Source of the DNA: an uncultured Methylococcaceae bacterium
GTDB taxonomy: Bacteria > Pseudomonadota > Gammaproteobacteria > Methylococcales > Methylomonadaceae
DNA: 64,000 bases
Assembly: GCA_913056195.1 (NCBI GenBank)
Contig: CAJXMF010000003.1
Coordinates: forward strand, 35,406 to 99,405
Direction of reading: 5' to 3'
In this document: positions 48,602-58,639 of the stretch, piece after piece
Layout: each line of letters opens with the position of its first letter
Numbering within the stretch: the first letter of the stretch is position 1
The notes under the pieces: model-generated
Databases searched by the model: none
Seen by the model: only the letters and a program-made list of their open reading frames with translations
Told to the model about the DNA's origin: nothing
Program-made: the position numbers and the translations under genes

Positions 48602-49216
48602 ATGAGTGACAAACAACCGACATCTGAACAGGATTTGCCGGAGCAAGAACTGGATTCTGCTCAAAATGATGCTCAGGTAGAGAATGCAGTAGATGACGAT
48701 ATTGAAACACTGAAGAAAAAGTTGGCCGAGGCCGAAAAAAAGGCTGAGGAAAATTGGGATAAGGCGGTGCGTGCCGTCGCTGAAATGGAAAATATGAAAA
48801 AGCGTATTCAACGTGATCTTGAAAATGCGCATAAATATAGTCTGGAAAAAATGGCTAAAGAACTGTTGACGGTTATTGATAGCCTTGAGTTGGGCATATT
48901 GGCTGCAAACAGCGACCATCCTGAAGTGCAAAAGCATAAGGAAGGCAGTGAGTTAACTAAAAAGCAACTGGAGTCTGTATTTTCCAAGTTTAACATTGAA
49001 GCCATTGATCCAATGGGGCAGCCGTTTGATCCGGAAAAGCACCAGGCCATGTCAATGCAGCCGACATCGGATGTCGAGCCTAATACGGTTATCAATGTGT
49101 TTCAAAAGGGTTACACCTTGAATGACCGGTTGATTCGGCCTGCGATGGTCGTGGTGTCCAAAGCGGATGACGCGCAAAAGCCCGATGAGAACACAAAAAT
49201 TGATGAGCAGGCTTGA
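48602..49216 (+). CDS. grpE: Nucleotide exchange factor GrpE
   Basis: GrpE releases ADP from DnaK. The preferred ATG at 48602 (GGAG nine bases upstream) gives 204 residues. A long N-terminal coiled coil (about 30-95, KLAEAEKKAEENWDKAVRAVAEMENMKKR) precedes the C-terminal head with the GrpE signature FDPEKHQAMSMQPTSDVEPNTVINVFQKGYTLNDRLIRPAMV. It lies between hrcA and dnaK on the same strand, as expected. Confidence 0.96.
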   Translation: MSDKQPTSEQDLPEQELDSAQNDAQVENAVDDDIETLKKKLAEAEKKAEENWDKAVRAVAEMENMKKRIQRDLENAHKYSLEKMAKELLTVIDSLELGILAANSDHPEVQKHKEGSELTKKQLESVFSKFNIEAIDPMGQPFDPEKHQAMSMQPTSDVEPNTVINVFQKGYTLNDRLIRPAMVVVSKADDAQKPDENTKIDEQA

Positions 49217-49281
49217 AATTGCAATAACGAGCCGCATATTAAAACTAACAGATTAATTTAAGACAATAACTGGAGAGATCA

Positions 49282-51222
49282 ATGGGAAAAATAATTGGAA
49301 TTGACTTGGGAACCACAAATTCCTGTGTGGCGGTGCTGGAAAACGGTAAGCCACGTGTGATTGAAAATAGTGAAGGCGCAAGAACGACGCCTTCGGTTAT
49401 CGCATTTACTGATAACGATGAGGTTTTAGTCGGTCAAGCGGCCAAGCGGCAAGCGGTAACCAATCCTGATAACACGTTATTCGCCATCAAGCGCTTGATT
49501 GGGCGTAAATTTGAGGATGATGTGGTACAAAAAGACATCAGCATGGTGCCTTATAAAATCGTTAAGGCTGAAAATGGTGATGCCTGGGTTGATGTGCGTG
49601 GTAAGAAAATGGCGCCGCCTGAAGTGTCATCAAGAGTATTGATGAAGTTGAAAAAAGATGCTGAAGCATTTTTAGGCGAAGAAGTCACAGAAGCTGTCAT
49701 TACGGTACCGGCTTATTTTAACGACTCACAACGCCAGGCGACAAAAGATGCCGGACGGATTGCGGGTCTCGATGTCAAACGGATTATCAACGAGCCAACG
49801 GCTGCGGCACTGGCTTATGGTATGGACAAAGCACCGGGTGATGTGACGCTGGCCGTTTATGATCTGGGGGGTGGTACCTTTGATATTTCTATCATCGAAA
49901 TTGCGGAAGTCGAAGGCGAGCATCAGTTTGAGGTATTGTCTACCAATGGTGATACCTTCCTGGGTGGTGAAGATTTCGACTTGAGAATCATTGATTATTT
50001 GGCCGATGAGTTCAAGAAAGATGCTGGCATTGATTTGCATAACGATCCATTGGCGCTGCAGCGTTTGAAAGAAGCGGCCGAGAAAGCCAAGATTGAACTG
50101 TCATCAGCGGAACAAACCGATGTCAATCTGCCTTATGTTACAGCTGATGCTTCAGGGCCTAAACATTTAAATGTCAAGCTGACGCGCGCGAAACTGGAAT
50201 CGCTGGTTGAAGATCTGATTGAAAGAACGCGTAAACCGTGTGAACAAGCGTTGAAAGATGCTGGATTATCTGCTTCCGACATTAATGATGTGATTCTGGT
50301 GGGTGGCCAGACGCGTATGCCTAAAGTTCAGGAGATGGTTAAAAACATCTTTGGCAAAGATCCGCGCAAAGATGTTAACCCCGATGAAGCGGTGGCATTA
50401 GGTGCAGCGATTCAGGCGGGTGTGTTAGGCGGCGATGTCAAAGATGTCTTGTTGCTGGATGTCACACCACTGTCTTTGGGTATTGAAACCATGGGTGGTG
50501 TGATGACCAAACTGATCGAGAAAAATACCACGATTCCGACCAGTGCATCACAGGTATTCTCGACAGCGGAAGACAATCAGACGGCGGTAACGGTGCATGT
50601 CTTGCAAGGTGAGCGGGAAATGGCATCGGCGAACAAATCGTTAGGGCGGTTTGATTTGACTGATATTCCACCTGCTCCACGCGGTGTGCCACAAATTGAG
50701 GTGACCTTTGATATTGATGCCAACGGTATTTTGAATGTATCGGCGAAAGATAAGGCCACTGGAAAACAGCAGTCGATTGTCATCAAGGCGTCCAGCGGCT
50801 TGTCTGAGGAAGAGGTCGATCGCATGGTTAAGGATGCCGAGGCACATGCTGAAGAAGATAGAAAACTAAAAGAGCTGGTGACGGCGCGTAATGCGGCAGA
50901 AGGTATGATTCACGCGACTGAAAAATCGCTGGAGGAACTCGGCGATCAGGTCTCTGGCGATGAAAAATCGGCGATTGAAACAGCAATCAATGAACTGAAA
51001 GAATCGGTTAAAGGCGATGATAAAGACGCCATTGAGGCTAAAACCAAAGCCTTGACTGATTTGTCAGGTAAATTAGCCGAAAAAGCTTATGCACAGCAAG
51101 GCGGTGCAGACGCTTCGGCAGAATCGGCTGCGGCGGGTGCAAATGCTGAATCAGCTTCTTCAGCCGATGACGGTGTTGTTGATGCTGAATTCGAAGAAGT
51201 TAAGGATGATGATAAAAAATAA
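49282..51222 (+). CDS. dnaK: Chaperone protein DnaK (Hsp70)
   Basis: DnaK is the main Hsp70 chaperone. The 646-residue product has the ATPase domain starting [14 protein letters not shown], phosphate-2 [14 protein letters not shown], and [13 protein letters not shown]. The substrate-binding domain begins about residue 390. The tail is the conserved [11 protein letters not shown]. The gene is well formed and of normal length. It is a useful comparison with the unusual YegD-like Hsp70 in the integron cassette at 62.4 kb, which is not a paralogous copy of the whole protein. Confidence 0.98.
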   Translation: MGKIIGIDLGTTNSCVAVLENGKPRVIENSEGARTTPSVIAFTDNDEVLVGQAAKRQAVTNPDNTLFAIKRLIGRKFEDDVVQKDISMVPYKIVKAENGDAWVDVRGKKMAPPEVSSRVLMKLKKDAEAFLGEEVTEAVITVPAYFNDSQRQATKDAGRIAGLDVKRIINEPTAAALAYGMDKAPGDVTLAVYDLGGGTFDISIIEIAEVEGEHQFEVLSTNGDTFLGGEDFDLRIIDYLADEFKKDAGIDLHNDPLALQRLKEAAEKAKIELSSAEQTDVNLPYVTADASGPKHLNVKLTRAKLESLVEDLIERTRKPCEQALKDAGLSASDINDVILVGGQTRMPKVQEMVKNIFGKDPRKDVNPDEAVALGAAIQAGVLGGDVKDVLLLDVTPLSLGIETMGGVMTKLIEKNTTIPTSASQVFSTAEDNQTAVTVHVLQGEREMASANKSLGRFDLTDIPPAPRGVPQIEVTFDIDANGILNVSAKDKATGKQQSIVIKASSGLSEEEVDRMVKDAEAHAEEDRKLKELVTARNAAEGMIHATEKSLEELGDQVSGDEKSAIETAINELKESVKGDDKDAIEAKTKALTDLSGKLAEKAYAQQGGADASAESAAAGANAESASSADDGVVDAEFEEVKDDDKK

Positions 51223-51245
51223 GTCGATAAGGCTTTTATGATGAA

Positions 51246-51277
51246 GAACTGCGTCAGGTTTTGGCGCAGTTCTTTTT
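51246..51277 (+). terminator. Rho-independent terminator after dnaK
   Basis: GAACTGCG, an 11-base loop, CGCAGTTC and then TTTTT follow the dnaK stop by about 24 bases. This hairpin would end many dnaK transcripts, so dnaJ probably depends on its own promoter or on read-through. Confidence 0.85.
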
Positions 51278-51306
51278 GTTTGTGGATGCAGAAACAAGAT
51301 TTGTAG

Positions 51307-51333
51307 GTACGGTTAGCGTCAGCGTAATCGTAC
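51307..51333. repeat. REP-like palindrome
   Basis: GTACGGTTAGCG, TCA, GCGTAATCGTAC can pair in nine outer positions including one G-T. The sequence resembles dispersed GGTTAGCG...CGTAA-type palindromes found in many bacterial genomes. It lies between the dnaK terminator and the dnaJ leader. Confidence 0.45.
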
Positions 51334-51376
51334 AGCGCTATAGGAACTATGTTAAAATCGACAGATTTCGATTTTG

Positions 51377-51478
51377 ATGCGCAATGCATATTTTAGAGTG
51401 TGTATTGCGCATTAAAAACACACTATAGATTAACACTGAGGGTAAAAAAATCTCCTGCATTTTAACTATAAGGAGGTT
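51377..51478 (+). promoter_or_regulatory. Structured leader of dnaJ, possible SD-sequestering hairpin
   Basis: Three inverted repeats lie in this leader. ATGCGCAAT pairs with ATTGCGCAT (51377-51412). TAGAGTGTGT pairs with ACACACTATA (51394-51427); it starts in the loop of the first, so the two interleave. A third stem pairs AATCTCCT (51449-51456) with AGGAGGTT (51471-51478), covering the AGGAGG ribosome site of dnaJ. The last would hide the ribosome site until melted, as an RNA thermometer does. This is seen by eye and no folding energy was calculated. Confidence 0.4.
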
Positions 51479-51487
51479 GATTGAATC

Positions 51488-52630
51488 ATGGCAAAAGAAG
51501 ACTACTATAAAATTTTAGGGATAGCCAGAACGGCCAGTGAAGTCGAAATCAAGAAGAGTTATCGCAGGCTTGCGATGAAGTATCATCCTGACCGGAATAA
51601 GGGTGATTCTGCAGAGGCTGAAATTAAATTCAAGGAAATTAAAGAGGCTTATGAGGTGTTGTCCGACCCGAAAAAAAGATCGGCTTATGATCAGTTCGGG
51701 CATGCCGGCGTGGATAACTCATTTGGTGGTGGTGCCGGTGGTTTCAGCGGCGCTGAAAGTTTCAGTGATATTTTTGGTGATGTCTTCGGGGATATTTTTG
51801 GCGGAGGCGGACGCCAGCACAGTGGTGGCGGTGCACAGCGTGGTGCAGATTTACGTTACAATCTGGAGTTGACGCTTGAAGAGGCTGTGCATGGAACCGA
51901 AGCTACGGTCAAAGTGCCGGTTATGGTCAAGTGTGACGAATGCGGCGGCTCGGGCGCTAAAAAAGGCAGTGCGCCGGTGACCTGTAGCACTTGTCATGGT
52001 CATGGTCAGGTCAGGATGCAGCAAGGCTTCTTTTCTATTCAACAAACTTGTCCAACCTGTCATGGATCGGGGCAGAAAATCAAGGACCCTTGCCGTAAAT
52101 GCCACGGGCAGGGGCGGGTTCAAGAAACGAAAACCTTGTCGGTTAAAGTCCCGGCCGGGGTTGATACCGGGGATCGGATACGATTGGCCGGTGAAGGTGA
52201 AGCCGGGGTTATGGGCGGCCCTGCCGGTGATCTTTATGTTCAGGTTCATGTCAAAGAGCATCCGATTTTTACGCGGGAGGGCGCGGATTTATATTGTGAG
52301 GTGCCGATCAATTTCCCGACAGCTTGTCTGGGCGGAGAGATGGAGGTGCCCACTTTAGATGGCAAGGTTAAATTGAAAATACCGGCTGAAACCCAAACCG
52401 GAAAATTATTTCGTTTGCGTGGAAAAGGTGTAAAACCGGTACGGGGTGGTGCGGCTGGTGATTTAATCTGCCGGGTCGTTATTGAAACCCCCGTAAAGCT
52501 GAATAAAGAGCAGCGCGAATTATTGGAAAAATTGCGACAATCATTGTCGGGTGGTGGCAAGCATCATAGTCCTCAGGAACATTCCTGGACCGATAGTGTG
52601 AAAAGCTTTTTTGATAAATTGACAGGATAA
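51488..52630 (+). CDS. dnaJ: Chaperone protein DnaJ (Hsp40)
   Basis: DnaJ delivers clients to DnaK and stimulates its ATPase. The 380-residue product has the J domain with HPD in KYHPDRNKG (about residue 33) and a Gly/Phe region (about 75-115). The zinc domain has four CxxCxGxG motifs ([32 protein letters not shown]). The C-terminal domains follow. A strong AAGGAGG ribosome site lies 11 bases before the ATG. Its leader is unusually structured. Confidence 0.98.
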   Translation: MAKEDYYKILGIARTASEVEIKKSYRRLAMKYHPDRNKGDSAEAEIKFKEIKEAYEVLSDPKKRSAYDQFGHAGVDNSFGGGAGGFSGAESFSDIFGDVFGDIFGGGGRQHSGGGAQRGADLRYNLELTLEEAVHGTEATVKVPVMVKCDECGGSGAKKGSAPVTCSTCHGHGQVRMQQGFFSIQQTCPTCHGSGQKIKDPCRKCHGQGRVQETKTLSVKVPAGVDTGDRIRLAGEGEAGVMGGPAGDLYVQVHVKEHPIFTREGADLYCEVPINFPTACLGGEMEVPTLDGKVKLKIPAETQTGKLFRLRGKGVKPVRGGAAGDLICRVVIETPVKLNKEQRELLEKLRQSLSGGGKHHSPQEHSWTDSVKSFFDKLTG

Positions 52631-53440
<810 letters not shown>

Positions 53441-53460
53441 TTGTGAAGGGTTGATAGTTC

Positions 53461-54372
53461 TTGGGCAGAATCGTAATTTTTACCGATGACCCGGGTTGGC
53501 ATGGAGAGCAGTTGCGGCTGTCTTGTGCCAAACGGGGATTTGCGGCTGACTATGTGTCATTGACCCGCTGCCAATTGCAGTGTCAACCAGGCTTGCCATA
53601 CATTCACATTCCAGGCTTTAAATCATTGCCGGATGCCGCTGTGGTACGCGGTGTGCCGGGTGGTTCATTGCAGGAAGTCATTTTTTATCTGGATATTTTG
53701 CATGCACTGCAAATTGCCGGCGTGCCGGTCTATAATGATGCAGGCGCTGTTGAGCGCAGTGTCGATAAAGCTATGACCAGTGTGTTGTTACAACAGGCAG
53801 GCTTGCCCACGCCGCCGACCTGGGTAGTGCGTGACAGGGATGAGGCGCTGGCCATTGCAGAATCTGAACTGACGGCTGGTCATTTGTTGATCAGTAAGCC
53901 AATATTTGGCTCACAGGGCGAAGGCATTCGGCGACTTGAAAAAATGACCGATTTGTTCTGGCTGACCAGTAGCCAGGGCATTTATTATTTACAGCGTTTC
54001 ATTAACTGTCGCGGAAACGGCTATTCAGATATTCGGGTTTTTGTTATTAATGGCCAAGTGATGACGGCTATGCGTAGAATGGGCCAATCCTGGTTGAATA
54101 ATGTCGCCAAAGGTGCTGCATGCGAGACGATTAAAATTTCGGACTATTTAGCTGATTTGGCGATTCAGGCTGTTGCAGCCTTGCAAATGGATTATGCGGG
54201 TGTCGATATTATTCAGGATAATGATGGGCGCTATCATATTATCGAAGTGAATAGCATTCCAGCGTGGAAAGGCCTGTATAAAACGACTGGACTGAATATG
54301 GCGGATTATCTGGTAGCGGATCTGGTTGATCGTTATTTGTCCTCACCTTTCAAATGCAGTGCCGTAACATGA
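53461..54372 (+). CDS. RimK-like ATP-grasp ligase of the C1-cofactor cluster
   Basis: The 303-residue product is an ATP-grasp ligase. It has the ATP-binding HLLISKPIFGSQGEGIRRLE (about 140-160) and the metal/ADP region VDIIQDNDGRYHIIEVNSIPAWKG (about 255-280) with the conserved Glu and Asn. It resembles RimK-type glutamate ligases found beside H4MPT genes. A likely job is adding glutamate to H4MPT or methylofuran; this is inference. It begins with a TTG codon (the only in-frame start available) after AAGGG. Its stop overlaps the next gene's ATG. Confidence 0.78.
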   Translation: MGRIVIFTDDPGWHGEQLRLSCAKRGFAADYVSLTRCQLQCQPGLPYIHIPGFKSLPDAAVVRGVPGGSLQEVIFYLDILHALQIAGVPVYNDAGAVERSVDKAMTSVLLQQAGLPTPPTWVVRDRDEALAIAESELTAGHLLISKPIFGSQGEGIRRLEKMTDLFWLTSSQGIYYLQRFINCRGNGYSDIRVFVINGQVMTAMRRMGQSWLNNVAKGAACETIKISDYLADLAIQAVAALQMDYAGVDIIQDNDGRYHIIEVNSIPAWKGLYKTTGLNMADYLVADLVDRYLSSPFKCSAVT

Positions 54373-55223
54373 GACAAGCCTTGATAGAGGCGTATCGGAA
54401 GGCGTGTGAGGTTGAGTTGCAAGCCTTTAAGCCGGGAAATGTGAGTGTTTATAACGATGGCCATGACATGACCGTCGAGGATTTTAGAATCAGTATGGAT
54501 GTTAGTTCTGGTCCTGTCTGCGATCCGAACTATTCATTAGGTGAGAAAATATACTATGCCGTCCGTGCAACGCGGGAGGCGGTAGGCTGTAATACCAATT
54601 TGGGGATTATTCTGCTTTGCGCGCCATTGATTCATGCGGTACAGAATCGGCAAACAGGACAGATATTGCGGGATGCCTTGCAAGATGTGTTAAAGACGAC
54701 AACAACGGATGATGCGGATTGGGTGTTTCGCGCTATTACGCTGGCATCGCCAGGCGGGCTGGGTGATTCGGAGCAGGCGGATGTCTCTGAAAAGGCTTCT
54801 GTGACATTACTTGAAGCGATGGAAATCGCCGCAAATAAGGATAGAATTGCTTATCAGTTCATATCTTGTTACAAAGATATTTTTGAATTTACAATTTTGC
54901 TGTATAATTCCAATCTAGCGAAATTTGGTAATTTTTATTGGGCGGCATTGGCTGTTTACGCAGGAATGCTGGCACAATATCCCGATAGCCATATTGAGCG
55001 CAAATATGGTCGGAAGTATTCTGGCTGGGTTTCTTCGCAGATGCGGGAGATTCAGAAGGCATTGATCAATACCGATAACCCTGAATCATTGCTTCCGCTT
55101 CTCTATGAAGTGGATCAAGCCTTCAAGGAAAAAGGGATCAATCCAGGTACCACGGCCGATATAACAGTGGCAACTGTACTGGTGGTGTTTTTGGAGCAGT
55201 TGGTCAATAGAGAATTCTGTTGA
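54369..55223 (+). CDS. CitG/MdcB-like triphosphoribosyl-dephospho-CoA synthase family protein
   Basis: The 284-residue product starts at the ATG at 54369, overlapping the upstream stop (ATGA); the track start adds five residues. It has EVELQAFKPGNVSVYNDGHDM near the start and CNTNLGIILLCAPLIHAV at about residue 75-92, the CitG-family core. The later LASPGGLGDSEQADVSEK stretch also fits. CitG builds a phosphoribosyl linkage on dephospho-CoA. Its position next to fae suggests a role in making the ribose-bearing side chain of H4MPT, which is inference. Confidence 0.75.
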   Translation: MRQALIEAYRKACEVELQAFKPGNVSVYNDGHDMTVEDFRISMDVSSGPVCDPNYSLGEKIYYAVRATREAVGCNTNLGIILLCAPLIHAVQNRQTGQILRDALQDVLKTTTTDDADWVFRAITLASPGGLGDSEQADVSEKASVTLLEAMEIAANKDRIAYQFISCYKDIFEFTILLYNSNLAKFGNFYWAALAVYAGMLAQYPDSHIERKYGRKYSGWVSSQMREIQKALINTDNPESLLPLLYEVDQAFKEKGINPGTTADITVATVLVVFLEQLVNREFC

Positions 55224-55239
55224 TTGGGCATAAATGGAT

Positions 55240-55269
55240 TTGCCGATTTTTTTGATTCATTCTTATTAT
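55240..55269 (+). promoter_or_regulatory. Possible sigma-70 promoter of fae
   Basis: TTGCCG, 18 bases, TATTAT lie about 32 bases before the fae ATG, within the short gap after the CitG-like gene. Fae is usually among the most abundant proteins in methylotrophs, so a dedicated promoter is plausible. The match is moderate. Confidence 0.4.
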
Positions 55270-55301
55270 TGTGTTTATTTTCTTTAGGAGAGAAAACTAA
55301 A

Positions 55302-55811
55302 ATGGCTAAAATCAACAATTTACGTGTTGGCGAGTCTCTGGTTGGTGAAGGTAACGAAGTTGCTCACATTGATTTAATGATTGGACCTCGTGGTTCAGCA
55401 GCTGAGTCTGCATTTGCAAACTGCCTGACAAACAACAAAGACGGCTTTTCCAGCTTGTTAGCTGTTGTTGCGCCTAACCTGATGGTTAAACCGGCCACTG
55501 TTATGTTCAACAAAGTCACCATCAAAGGTTCTAAACAAGCTGTGCAAATGTTTGGGCCAGCACAACGTGGTGTTGCCATGGCTGTTGCTGATTGTGTTGA
55601 AAACGGCACAATTCCTGCTGACGAAGCGGACGATCTGTTTGTTTCTGTGGGTGTATTCATTCACTGGTTGGCTGATGACGATGCTAAAATTCAGGAATAC
55701 AACTACAAAGCAACTAAAGAAGCGATCGAGCGCGCTGTTGCTGGTACACCAACTGCAAAAGAAGTTGTTGCACAAAAAGCAACTGCTGAGCATCCATTCG
55801 CTGCAAAATAA
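55302..55811 (+). CDS. fae: Formaldehyde-activating enzyme Fae
   Basis: Fae condenses formaldehyde with H4MPT to methylene-H4MPT, the entry to H4MPT-linked formaldehyde oxidation. From the ATG at 55302 (AGGAG upstream) it is 169 residues. The track start at 55224 adds 26 hydrophobic residues that do not belong. It has [19 protein letters not shown] with the catalytic His, NHVNHL-equivalent core residues, and [20 protein letters not shown]. Codon use is strongly biased, as for high expression. A strong terminator follows. Confidence 0.97.
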   Translation: MAKINNLRVGESLVGEGNEVAHIDLMIGPRGSAAESAFANCLTNNKDGFSSLLAVVAPNLMVKPATVMFNKVTIKGSKQAVQMFGPAQRGVAMAVADCVENGTIPADEADDLFVSVGVFIHWLADDDAKIQEYNYKATKEAIERAVAGTPTAKEVVAQKATAEHPFAAK

Positions 55812-55832
55812 GTTTAGTTTTACAGTTGAAGA

Positions 55833-55862
55833 AAATACCCCGCCTATGCGGGGTATTTTTTG
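55833..55862. terminator. Rho-independent terminator after fae
   Basis: AATACCCCGC, four bases, GCGGGGTATT, then TTTT form a very stable 10-bp hairpin 22 bases after the fae stop. A flanking A tract means it can also end transcripts of the convergent HisA-like gene. Confidence 0.92.
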
Positions 55863-55896
55863 CCTGCTGTTTTTACAGTTTTTTATGAATCCGCTA

Positions 55897-56577
55897 TCAG
55901 GATAATGATTGAATGTCGGCGGCGGTGAGTTTGCCAAAATGCAGGCAGCTGGAAACCAGCGCGTTTTTTATGCCAAGATGAAACAGTTCTTGTAAGTCGG
56001 CCAGTCCGCGAATACCGCCAGCAGCAATAACGTTTTTGTCCGGATAATATTGGCGATAATAGGCTAATTTTTTGAAGTCGGGGCCGCTGTTCATGCCAAC
56101 TTTGTTCAGTGTCATCAAGATGATTGAATCCGGCCAGAAACGACTGTCATCAAAGATTGTTTGTGCCCCCAAAGGTTTTTCATCTTGAAAGTCCAGGGAA
56201 AGAAGGCTATTGGCCGGTAACGGTGCTTTTATCTGTGTCTGGGATTCAGTGCCGAAAACGATACGATAATTGGGTGGATAGCTATATTTATTCATATCCA
56301 CTACGTTTAAGCCATTATCCACCCAAAATATAATATCGGGGTAGTGCCGGAGTACATTTTGAATCAGTTCAGCATGGCTGCCTTGATTCAAAATGGCATC
56401 TAAGTCGGCAATATAAAATTGTTTGAACGGGTAAAGTGCCAAAAAATGCTGGATGACCTCAAAAACATCCGCGGATGGGCAAAGTGGTGTGTTAAGCGGT
56501 TGATAGTTTGAGCGCTTTCCGGCCTGAGCTAGAACCACATGCTGATTTTTTAAGTCAATAACAGGGATAATGTGCAT
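55897..56577 (-). CDS. HisA/HisF-related barrel protein in the C1-cofactor cluster
   Basis: The 226-residue product is a HisA/HisF-type barrel. It starts MHIIPVIDLKNQHVVLAQAG, with the catalytic-type Asp of HisA, and has a second Asp in LLSLDFQDEKPLG. The phosphate loop IAAGGIRGLADLQEL is intact. Proteins of this HisA/F-related family occur in methanogens and H4MPT methylotrophs, so a cofactor role is likely rather than histidine synthesis; the exact reaction is unknown to me. It is transcribed opposite its neighbours, and its start codon overlaps that of the next gene by one base. Confidence 0.78.
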   Translation of the reverse strand: MHIIPVIDLKNQHVVLAQAGKRSNYQPLNTPLCPSADVFEVIQHFLALYPFKQFYIADLDAILNQGSHAELIQNVLRHYPDIIFWVDNGLNVVDMNKYSYPPNYRIVFGTESQTQIKAPLPANSLLSLDFQDEKPLGAQTIFDDSRFWPDSIILMTLNKVGMNSGPDFKKLAYYRQYYPDKNVIAAGGIRGLADLQELFHLGIKNALVSSCLHFGKLTAADIQSLS

Positions 56578-57584
56578 TGGTAAAAATCTTAATTGTTGAA
56601 TTTATGACCGGTGGCGGTTTAGTGGCTGAAAAAGTGCCTGAATCGCTGGCCCGGGAAGGGTGTATGATGCTACAGACTTTATTAGCGGAACTCAGTGCGC
56701 TAAAGGGCCTGGAGTGTGCTGTCATGCTCGATTGGCGTTATCAAAACACGGTGTCGGAACAGCGACTGACAAAAATTATCGTGCAACCACATGAAGAATT
56801 CTATCAGGTTCTGGCGCGTACCTTGCCGGATTACGATGTGTTTTGGCCGATTGCGCCGGAAACCGATCAGGTTTTGAGCAGGATGGTTAGATTGAGTGTT
56901 GAAATCGGTGTAAAATGCGCCGCCTCCTGTCCGTCGGCTATCGAATTATGTACGGATAAATTAGCGACAATAAACGCCTTGAAATCCGTTTTTCCGGTTC
57001 CTGAAACTCACCGCCTGACCGCTTTTACGCCAGAATTTCCACCTGTATGGGTGATAAAACCGATTGATGGGGTCGGCTGTGAAAAGATGACATTGGTGTA
57101 TGATAAGAAAAGCTATCGGCAATGTCTGGTCGAGATAGATCAGCCGGAGACATTTATCGCACAACGCTATGTTACCGGCAAAGCCATCAGTCTTTCGGTA
57201 CTATTTAAAGCCGGTCAGGGCTGGTTATTATGCTGCAATGAGCAACAGATAAACATTGGCGATGATCACTTTGTTTTAACAGGCTGTCGAGTGAATCGTG
57301 CCGTTGACGATTTAACCGCTTATGACAAGGTGATTGATGCCGTTGCACGCCGTATTCCCGGGTTATGGGGATATGTTGGCATTGATTTAATTGAGACCCC
57401 GGGTAAAACCGGAAAACATCAACTCCAGGTGCTGGAGATCAACCCGCGGCTGACGACATCCTTTACGGGCATTCAGGCGGCAACCGGTATCAATGTGGCC
57501 GAACAGGTCTTGCGATTGTTTGACGATGAGCCGGATATGACACGATCACACAACGAAACGGTGACATTAACACTTCAAAAATGA
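56577..57584 (+). CDS. ATP-grasp protein, MfnD-like (methylofuran biosynthesis)
   Basis: The 335-residue product belongs to the ATP-grasp group beside methanofuran genes; MfnD in archaea ligates glutamate to tyramine. The N-terminus KILIVEFMTGGGLVAEKV is typical. The ATP region reads VWVIKPIDGVGCEKMTLVY (about 160) and the C-terminal metal site LQVLEINPRLTTSFTGI. The start is a TTG at 56577 after AGGGATAA; no ATG fits. It begins on the same base as the divergent HisA-like gene and its stop overlaps the next ATG (ATGA). Assigning tyrosine or tyramine as substrate is inference. Confidence 0.75.
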   Translation: MVKILIVEFMTGGGLVAEKVPESLAREGCMMLQTLLAELSALKGLECAVMLDWRYQNTVSEQRLTKIIVQPHEEFYQVLARTLPDYDVFWPIAPETDQVLSRMVRLSVEIGVKCAASCPSAIELCTDKLATINALKSVFPVPETHRLTAFTPEFPPVWVIKPIDGVGCEKMTLVYDKKSYRQCLVEIDQPETFIAQRYVTGKAISLSVLFKAGQGWLLCCNEQQINIGDDHFVLTGCRVNRAVDDLTAYDKVIDAVARRIPGLWGYVGIDLIETPGKTGKHQLQVLEINPRLTTSFTGIQAATGINVAEQVLRLFDDEPDMTRSHNETVTLTLQK

Positions 57585-58630
57585 CTCAATTTATTATTGG
57601 CTGGGATATCGGTGGCGCGCATGTTAAAGCGGCGTTGCTAACGCAAGAGGGCGCGCTGAACAATTTGGCCTTACAGGCGTGTCCGTTATGGAAAGGACTG
57701 GATTATCTCCAGCGAGCCGTTCAGGCGATTGAACGACAATTTGCTACGCAATCCTGTCAGCATGCCATTACCATGACGGGCGAGCTGGTTGATTTATTCG
57801 ACAACCGGGTGCAAGGCGTTGAAGCGATTGTTGGCGCGATGCACGCTTTGTTGCCCAACTCGTCTGTGATGATTTATGCCGGTGATCAGGGCTTTATAAC
57901 ACCCTCAATGATTGACCCGGCGCAGTGCCTGAAGATTGCCTCAGCCAATTGGCTGGCAAGTGCGCATTTTGTCGCGGCACAGGTAAGCAATGCCGTCTTT
58001 GTCGATATTGGCAGTACCACGACAGATATATTATTGATCGAAAACCATGCGCTCAATGCTGTAGGTTATACCGATTATCAACGTCTCGTGTCCGATGAGC
58101 TGGTTTACACCGGCATCGTCAGAACCGCCGTCATGGCGGTGGCGCCACAGGCGGTATTCAAACAGCAGAAAATGTCGCTTATGGCTGAATTTTTTGCCAC
58201 CATGGCCGATGTTTATCGTGTGATCGGTGACTTAAACGACGCGCATGATTTAAGCGATACCGCCGATGGCGGGCCAAAAACACAGGTGGCGAGTGCGCGT
58301 CGATTATCCAGAATGACCGGCTATGATTTTGACGAAAACGATATGGCATTGTGGCGTGATTTTTCCAAAGACATTAAAACTCAGCAAAAGACAAGAATCA
58401 TGCAGGCAATAACACGACAGCTTGCCCGCAGCAGACAGCAGGATATTTCCTTGGTGGGGGCGGGTATTGGACGTTTTTTAGTTAAGGAAATCGCACAGGA
58501 AATGGGACACCACTATATTGACTTTGACAACTTGATCGAAACAAACAAGCCGCAAAATGCCTTACACAGTTCAGATTGTGCACCGGCGGTTGCCGTGGCC
58601 AAGTTGGCGTTACAATCAAGCCTGGTATAA
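57581..58630 (+). CDS. H4MPT-linked C1 transfer pathway protein, MfnF-like (ASKHA fold)
   Basis: The 349-residue product has the ASKHA (hydantoinase/BadF-like) phosphate loops IGWDIGGAHVKAALL at the start and VFVDIGSTTTDILLIE at about residue 140. It ends with SLVGAGIGRFLVKEIAQEMG, the adenosine-type motif. Proteins of this kind are annotated as H4MPT-linked C1 transfer pathway proteins. The archaeal homologue MfnF joins the furan and tyramine halves of methanofuran. Here methylofuran assembly is the likely role. It overlaps the upstream gene by four bases. Confidence 0.8.
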   Translation: MTQFIIGWDIGGAHVKAALLTQEGALNNLALQACPLWKGLDYLQRAVQAIERQFATQSCQHAITMTGELVDLFDNRVQGVEAIVGAMHALLPNSSVMIYAGDQGFITPSMIDPAQCLKIASANWLASAHFVAAQVSNAVFVDIGSTTTDILLIENHALNAVGYTDYQRLVSDELVYTGIVRTAVMAVAPQAVFKQQKMSLMAEFFATMADVYRVIGDLNDAHDLSDTADGGPKTQVASARRLSRMTGYDFDENDMALWRDFSKDIKTQQKTRIMQAITRQLARSRQQDISLVGAGIGRFLVKEIAQEMGHHYIDFDNLIETNKPQNALHSSDCAPAVAVAKLALQSSLV

Positions 58631-58639
58631 AATCCCATA

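Noticed and set aside
55224-55301. 26-residue hydrophobic N-terminal extension of Fae
   Set aside because: Fae is a cytosolic protein beginning [17 protein letters not shown]-like; a strong AGGAG precedes the ATG at 55302 and none precedes 55224.
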